DNA from: CAIKNB01 sp041658705
Lineage (GTDB): Bacteria; Patescibacteriota; Patescibacteriia; 2-12-FULL-60-25
Reading direction: 5' to 3'
DNA: 8,421 bases
Assembly (NCBI GenBank): GCA_041658705.1
Contig: JBAZZT010000020.1
Location: forward strand, 1-8,421
Both the position numbers and the translations under genes were made by a program. Numbering within the stretch: the stretch's first letter is position 1; each line of letters starts with the position of its first letter. Under the pieces are notes generated by a model that saw only the letters and a list, made by a program, of their open reading frames with translations, was not told where the DNA came from and made no database searches. Below, in pieces: positions 1 to 6,300 of this stretch.

Positions 1-362
1 TCGGCACCGTCAACCCGACATCCTTCAGGCTCCAAGTCGCAGGCCACGTCGGACCTTCATCCACCAACGCCTACGACCTCGGTTCCGCCTCCAGTTCCTG
101 GCGCGACATCTACGCTTCCGGCACCGCCTCGCTCGCCAACGTCAGCTCGACCAACATCTACGCCTCGGGTTATGTCTCGACCACCAACCTGTACGTGAAC
201 GGCACGAGTTTCGGTAACGCCTTCGTCCAAGGCGGCAACTCGTTCGGTGCGACTGGAACGCTCGGGACGAACGACGCCTACAATTTAGACTTCGAGACGA
301 ACAACACCAGCAGGCTTACCATCTTGAGCGGAGGGAATGTAGGTATCGGAACGGTGAATCCA
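1..362 (+). repeat. Module A copy 1 (5' end cut off)
   Basis: This copy begins inside the opening GNVGIGT motif and ends at GIGTVNP. Its order is the LQVAGHVGPSSTN strand, the YDLGSASSSWRDIYASG motif, IYASGYVSTTNLYVNG, a FVQGGNSF segment, a GTLGTNDAYNLDFETNN segment and RLTILSGG. Extrapolating its start to twelve bases before the window gives the same 375-base length as complete copies. It belongs to the NGTSFGN/GTNDA/FETNN subtype shared with copies 9 and 10. Confidence 0.9.
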
Positions 363-3300
363 ACGGCTAAACTTTCCGTAGATACAGGGTATGTACAAGT
401 AAATAATGGTTATGGCCTGATTAGTAAAGAATCTTCCCAATCTTATGTGCAGATGAATACGATTACGATTCTGCAAGGTCAGTTGGAGACAGATATAAAT
501 ACTTATAGTGGGGCCTTGGGCCAGGGTGGCAGCGGAGCAATTGTCTTTAAACCATTGGGCACTGAAAGAATGAGGATTGATAGTACCGGCAACGTCGGCA
601 TCGGCACGATCAACCCGAGCTGGTTCAGGTTGCAGGTCGCGGGCAACGTCGGACCTTCATCCACCAACGCCTATGACCTCGGTTCAGCTTCAAGTTCCTG
701 GCGCGACATCTACGCTTCCGGCACCGCCTCGCTCGCCAACGTCAGCTCGACCAACATCTACGCCTCGGGTTACGTCTCGACGACCAACTTGTATGTCAGC
801 GGCGGGGGATCCGGCAACGTCTTCGTGCAAGGTGGCAACTCTTTCAGCACCACCGGCACGCTGGGCACCAAGGATGCGTATAACCTCAATCTAATAACCA
901 ACAACACGAGCAGGTTGACCGTCTTGAGCGGCGGCAACGTGGGAATCGGGACGGTGAACCCGAGTTATGCGTTAGACGTCTATGGAGGTTCATTGGCCGT
1001 CAGAAGCGGGAATGCTTTGCGCCTCTTCAATGCGGACAATAGTTCCCAGGCTGCGATATCGAATGACGGAGGCGTCTCCGCGACCACACTGAATTTTTAC
1101 ACCACCGCGGCGTCGGCCATGACGCTCACTGGAGCCAATAAAGTCGGTATCGGCGCTACCTCGCCCGCCAACAGACTGACTGTCGCCGGTATCGCGTCTT
1201 ATCCCGATTCCGATATCGGCTTCACGGCTACGACTACGGGATCCGCCGCCAATTGGACCATCGGCACCGACCATTCCGACGGCGGTAAATTCAAGATCTC
1301 ATCCTCCACCGCCCTCGGCACGAGCGATAGGTTCGTGATAGACGGGAAGGGCTATGTCGGCATCGGCACTGCGACTCCGGGGCAGGCCTTGACCGTCAAC
1401 GGCAGCATCGCGGTGAACAACCAGATCCAGTGGAGCAATGCCGACGGGCCGGGCGATGCTTACTTGGCGGTAGACAGCGGAAGGACGTTAAGATGGCGCA
1501 ATTGGGATTCCTCCAACCCGAATTGGAGCGTAGTGACCTTTGAGACCGGCAAGGGCATATTCAACACTAGCCTTGGCGTCGGCACGATCAACCCGACATC
1601 CTTCATGCTCCAAGTCGCAGGCAATGTCGGTCCTTCTTCCACGAATGCATACGACCTCGGTTCCGCTGCTTTGTCATGGAAAGATATTTACGCCTCCGGC
1701 ACGGTCTACGGTGGAGACGCCCTTTTTTCCGGAAACGTGACCTCGACAAAGAACAACTTGGCCTTATACTCCACCTCTACCGATAGGTTCTTCAGGATGA
1801 ACATGCTGGCCGACGGCACGGCCACCCTTCAAGCTACGGCAGGATTGACCATAAGCTCGATTCTTTCGTCAGCCGTGCAATTCGGGAACAACGTAATTCC
1901 AGTAGGGAATAATTCCAAAGATTTGGGAGTATTCGGTACAGCTTGGCGCGACATCTACGCTTCCGGCACCGCCTCGCTCGCCAACGTCAGCTCGACCAAC
2001 ATCTACGCCTCGGGTTACGTCTCGACGACCAACTTGTATGTCAGCGGCGGGGGATCCGGCAACGTCTTCGTGCAAGGTGGCAACTCTTTCAGCACCACCG
2101 GCACGCTGGGCACCAAGGATGCGTATAACCTCAATCTAATAACCAACAACACGAGCAGGTTGACCGTCTTGAGCGGCGGCAACGTGGGGATTGGAACGAC
2201 GAATCCAGGAGCAAAGTTGGAAGTTAATGGGATTGGTCAGGACAATATCAGAATAGTGAGAACTAATTCCGTCGAATTTCCGTTGTCATTTTATAACGGG
2301 GCAACACAAATGGCATATTTTGATACTTATGGGACAACTTGGGGTTCCATTGGTAACGGTGCTGTTGCAATCAAGTCCGGAACTGGCAATTTTACATTGA
2401 ATCAAAATAATGTAAATGTGCTCATGAGTGAAGGAACAGGGGCAATAGTTAATACGTTATATCTAAAAACGGGCAACGTCGGCGTCGGCACGATCAACCC
2501 GACATCGTTCATGCTCCAAGTCGCGGGCAACGTCGGTCCTTCATCCACCAACTCATACGATCTCGGTTCAGCCGCTCTGTCTTGGCGTGATATCTACGCT
2601 TCCGGCACCGCTTCCCTCGCCAACGTCAGCTCGACCAACATCTACGCCTCGGGTTACGTCTCGACGACCAACCTGTATGTCAGCGGCGGGGGATCCGGCA
2701 ACGTCTTCGTCCAAGGCGGCAACTCGTTCGGCACCACGGGAACGCTGGGCACCAAGGATGCGTATAACCTCAATCTAATAACCAACAACACGAGCAGGCT
2801 CACCGTCTTGAGCGGAGGCAACGTGGGAATCGGGACGGTGAATCCGACGACCGCGCTGCATGTAGCCGGAGCCTATCCCTTCCTTTTGTTCGAGGATACT
2901 TCATCCCCCAGCTTCATGGCTTTCAGAGGCGATGCCAGGATGTTCTTCGACTCCAACTCGACCTACGTGATCGCCAGCCAACCCAACGCCAGCAAAGGCA
3001 CGGCCTCGGGCGAGACGAACAGACTGTCCATATCCGGCAGCACCGGCAACATCGGTATCGGGATCGGTAATACCACACCCTACGCTTTCAAGCTCACAGT
3101 CGCGGGCAACGTCGGTCCTTCTTCCACGAATGCATACGACCTCGGTTCAGCCGCGCTGTCTTGGAAAAATATCTACGCTTCCGGCACGGCCTCGCTCGCC
3201 ATCGTCAGCTCGACCAACATCTACGCTTCGGCCAACACGCTGACTGTCGGTAAAGACGGCGTCGCCATGGAAGCCACGACGACGAACTTGATGGTCAACG

Positions 3301-6300
3301 ACCTTGAAACCGATTTGACGGGCATTGCTTCCGACGGCACAAACACAAGAACCATATCCACTGATTATGCCTTGTTCGGCAACTCCAGCCTTAAGTGGGA
3401 ATTTACCACGGGCTCCCAAAACGTATATACGACGATACTCAAATCCGTGTCTTCTACTGTGTTCACGGGCACGATTTACGCCAGAAAAGCGGACGGTACC
3501 GCGATCACGAACGCCCTCATGTACATTTACGCGGGCGCAGACTCGGGCAGTGTCGCCACGGAAAATACGTATATCGGAAATGGTTGGTATAAGCTTACGG
3601 GTACGAGGACGGTGTTGTCTGGCGCCCCCACCTTGTTCGGCTTGACCAACTTGCCCACAAGTACGGCTATTTATTTGGAAGGTTGGCAATTGGAGGCCAA
3701 AGGAAGCGGCACCAAATACGTTCAGAACGACAGGTTGGAAGGCGATGTCGTTGCCCAGAATCGTTTCCAAACGTTGGGCGCAGGCAGTTCGTTCATCAGA
3801 TACGGCAGCTTGGGCGTGGGAACGGACAACTCATACTTGTTCAAAATCACATCAGCCGGCCACATCGGCCCTTCCTCGACCAACTCATATGACCTCGGTG
3901 CCGCGGCCATGTCCTGGCGCGACATCTACGCCTCCGGCACCGCCCGCTTGGGCAGCGTGAGCACGACCAACATCTACGCCTCCGGCTACGTCTCGACGAC
4001 AAACTTATTTGTAAGCGGCGGTGGATCAGGCAACGTCTTCGTCCAAGGCGGAAATTCATTCGGCACTGCCGGCACATTGGGCACGAAGGATGCGAATAGC
4101 CTCAATCTCATAACCAACAACACGAGCCGGATGACCATCTTGAGCGACGGCAAAGTGGGCATCGGCACGACGCCCGCCGCTACCCTCGATGTGAGGACTG
4201 CTGATGCCGGTGTCGGGACAAGGACTTTGGTCGGAATTTTCGGAAGGACTGGCGCGGCACCGGACGCAACAGAGAGAGCGGCTGGGTTCGTATTCAGTGA
4301 CGGCAACAACCCGACGTTCACCGCCGGCATCGCGGGCATCCGTCAAAACTCAAACGCCGACTACAATGGCGCCTTGGGATTCTATGTCAACAACGGCGGC
4401 GCGGCGGCGACACTTAGTGGATTGACGGAAGTGATGAGGATAAACAATTCCGGCAATGTGGGCATCGGCACCGTCAACCCGAGCTGGTTCAGGCTCCAAG
4501 TCGCGGGCCACGTCGGACCTTCATCCACCAACGCCTACGACCTCGGTTCCGCTTCTTCGTCTTGGCGCGACGTTTATGCTTCCGGCACGGCGCAACTCGC
4601 CAAGGTAGCTATATCGGCTGGCAACTCCGCTGCACCTTCCTTGTTCTTCGCGACCGATACCGACACCGGATTCTCATCGCCTGCCTTGGGCAACCTCGAT
4701 ATCAGCACCGATGGGGCGTTAAGGGCGCGCATTTCCTCCGGGGGTTTCCAGGTCGGGCCTACGCTCTATGCCACCGGAAATAATCTTACGGACATCGGCA
4801 GGGCTGACATCTCATGGAAAGACATTTATGCCTCCGGCACCGCACGGTTGGGCAGCGTGAGCACGACCAACTTGGATGCCTCGGGTTACGTCTCGACCAC
4901 CAACCTCTTCGTCAGCGGTGGCGGTTCAGGCAACGTCTTCGTCCAGGGCGGCAACAGCTTTGCCACGACCGGCACGCTGGGGACGAAGGATGCCTATAAT
5001 CTCGACCTCATCACCAACAACACGAGCAAGCTCACCATCTTGAGCGGCGGCAATGTGGGAATCGGGACGGTGAATCCGACGCGGAAATTGGATGTAGCTG
5101 GCGACATCCAGATCAGCGGCAGCGGAGCGACGATCTATGGACCCGGCGGCACATATTGGATGGGCTTGAATGCCTCCACAGGAAATCTATATTCCTTCTC
5201 CCTCAACCGCAGCGGAGGAAATGTCGCTTATCCGGATTTCTTCGGCGGCTCCGGCGGATTGGTGCTGGGAGCCACAGTCGCCGGTACCGGTATCATCTCG
5301 CTCAATACGACAGGCAACGTAACGCCGACGATGTACCTCAATGGCAGCGGCAACGTGGGCATCGGCACTGTCAACCCAAGCTGGTTCAGGCTGCAAGTCG
5401 CGGGTAACGTCGGACCTTCATCGACGAACGCCTACGACCTCGGCTCCGCCTCTTCTTCCTGGCGTGACATCTACGCTTCCGGAACGGCTACGCTCGCCAA
5501 CGTAAGCTCGACCAACATTTACGCATCAGGCTATGTCTCGACGACGAACCTGTTCGTCAGCGGTGGCGGAGCGGGTAATGTCTTCGTGCAAGGCGGCAAC
5601 ACCTTCGGCACGACCGGAACGCTCGGCACGAAGGATGCGAATAATCTTTCGTTCAAGACCAACAACACGAGCAGGTTGACCATCTTGAGCGGCGGTAACG
5701 TGGGCGTGGGCACGGTCAACCCAAGTCAGTTGTTCACCGTCGCTGCCGATGATGTCGGTTATATCAAGATCCAAGGCGGGACGTCCGGCGCGCCGTCGCG
5801 CAGGGCGATACTGGAATTGGCCGGCAGCGACGGTGGAAGGGCCAGGGGTATCTTGAGTACCTTGAGCGGCGCCGAGACCTGGTTCTCCGGGACGCCATAT
5901 AACGGCATCGGTTACACCTTGGGTTATGGGTCGGCGCAAGCGGAATATCTGGCCAACTCGAAACTTTATGTCATGACCACCGGCAACGTCGGCATCGGCA
6001 CTACCGCTCCGGCAAACAAGCTGACGATCAATGATAATGGCGGCGATACCGCGGACGCCGATCTCGGCTTCAACGTCACGACGACCGCTGGCGGAACTTC
6101 GAGCTGGGCCATCGGCGCCGACAAGACCGACCAAGGTAAGTTCAAGATTTCATCTTCCACCGTGCTCGGCACGAGTGATAGGTTAGTGATAGATGGGAAT
6201 GGTTATGTAGGCATCGGTACGGCCAGCCCAAACACTCCGCTTGAAGTGCGGACCGCTAACGATGGAAGTAAGACGGATGAATTGACCGTAAGGAATTATG

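Larger units (their letters stand above)
1566..2207 (+). repeat. Module A copy 3, split by an internal cassette
   Basis: The copy begins at LGVGTINPTSFMLQVAG and reads normally to SWKDIYASGT near base 1703. It is then interrupted by a 66-residue cassette (1704-1901). It resumes with a second DLG-x5-W-R-DIYASG motif (1902-1961) and continues to GNVGIGTTNP. The part after base 1944 is identical to copy 2. The duplicated motif around the cassette shows how an insert can sit inside a module without breaking the frame. Confidence 0.88.

Noticed and set aside
699..2188. Insertion sequence or attachment-site repeats
   Set aside because: The 245-base direct repeat lies within coding modules, has no terminal inverted repeats, and neither copy is next to a transposase or integrase gene.
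577..2778. Similar + strand ORFs at 577-894 and 2587-2778
   Set aside because: They are a shifted frame through module A copies 2 and 4. Their similarity reflects the repeat, and the in-register frame carries the meaningful motifs.
3147..3770. 207-residue minus-strand ORF
   Set aside because: It is antisense to the continuous + frame, has an Arg/Gly/Val-rich composition typical of complementary reading of Ser/Thr-rich coding DNA, and matches no recognisable family.
5526..6134. 202-residue minus-strand ORF
   Set aside because: It is antisense to module A copy 8, cassette 7 and module B copy 2, so it is a reading of the repeats on the wrong strand.
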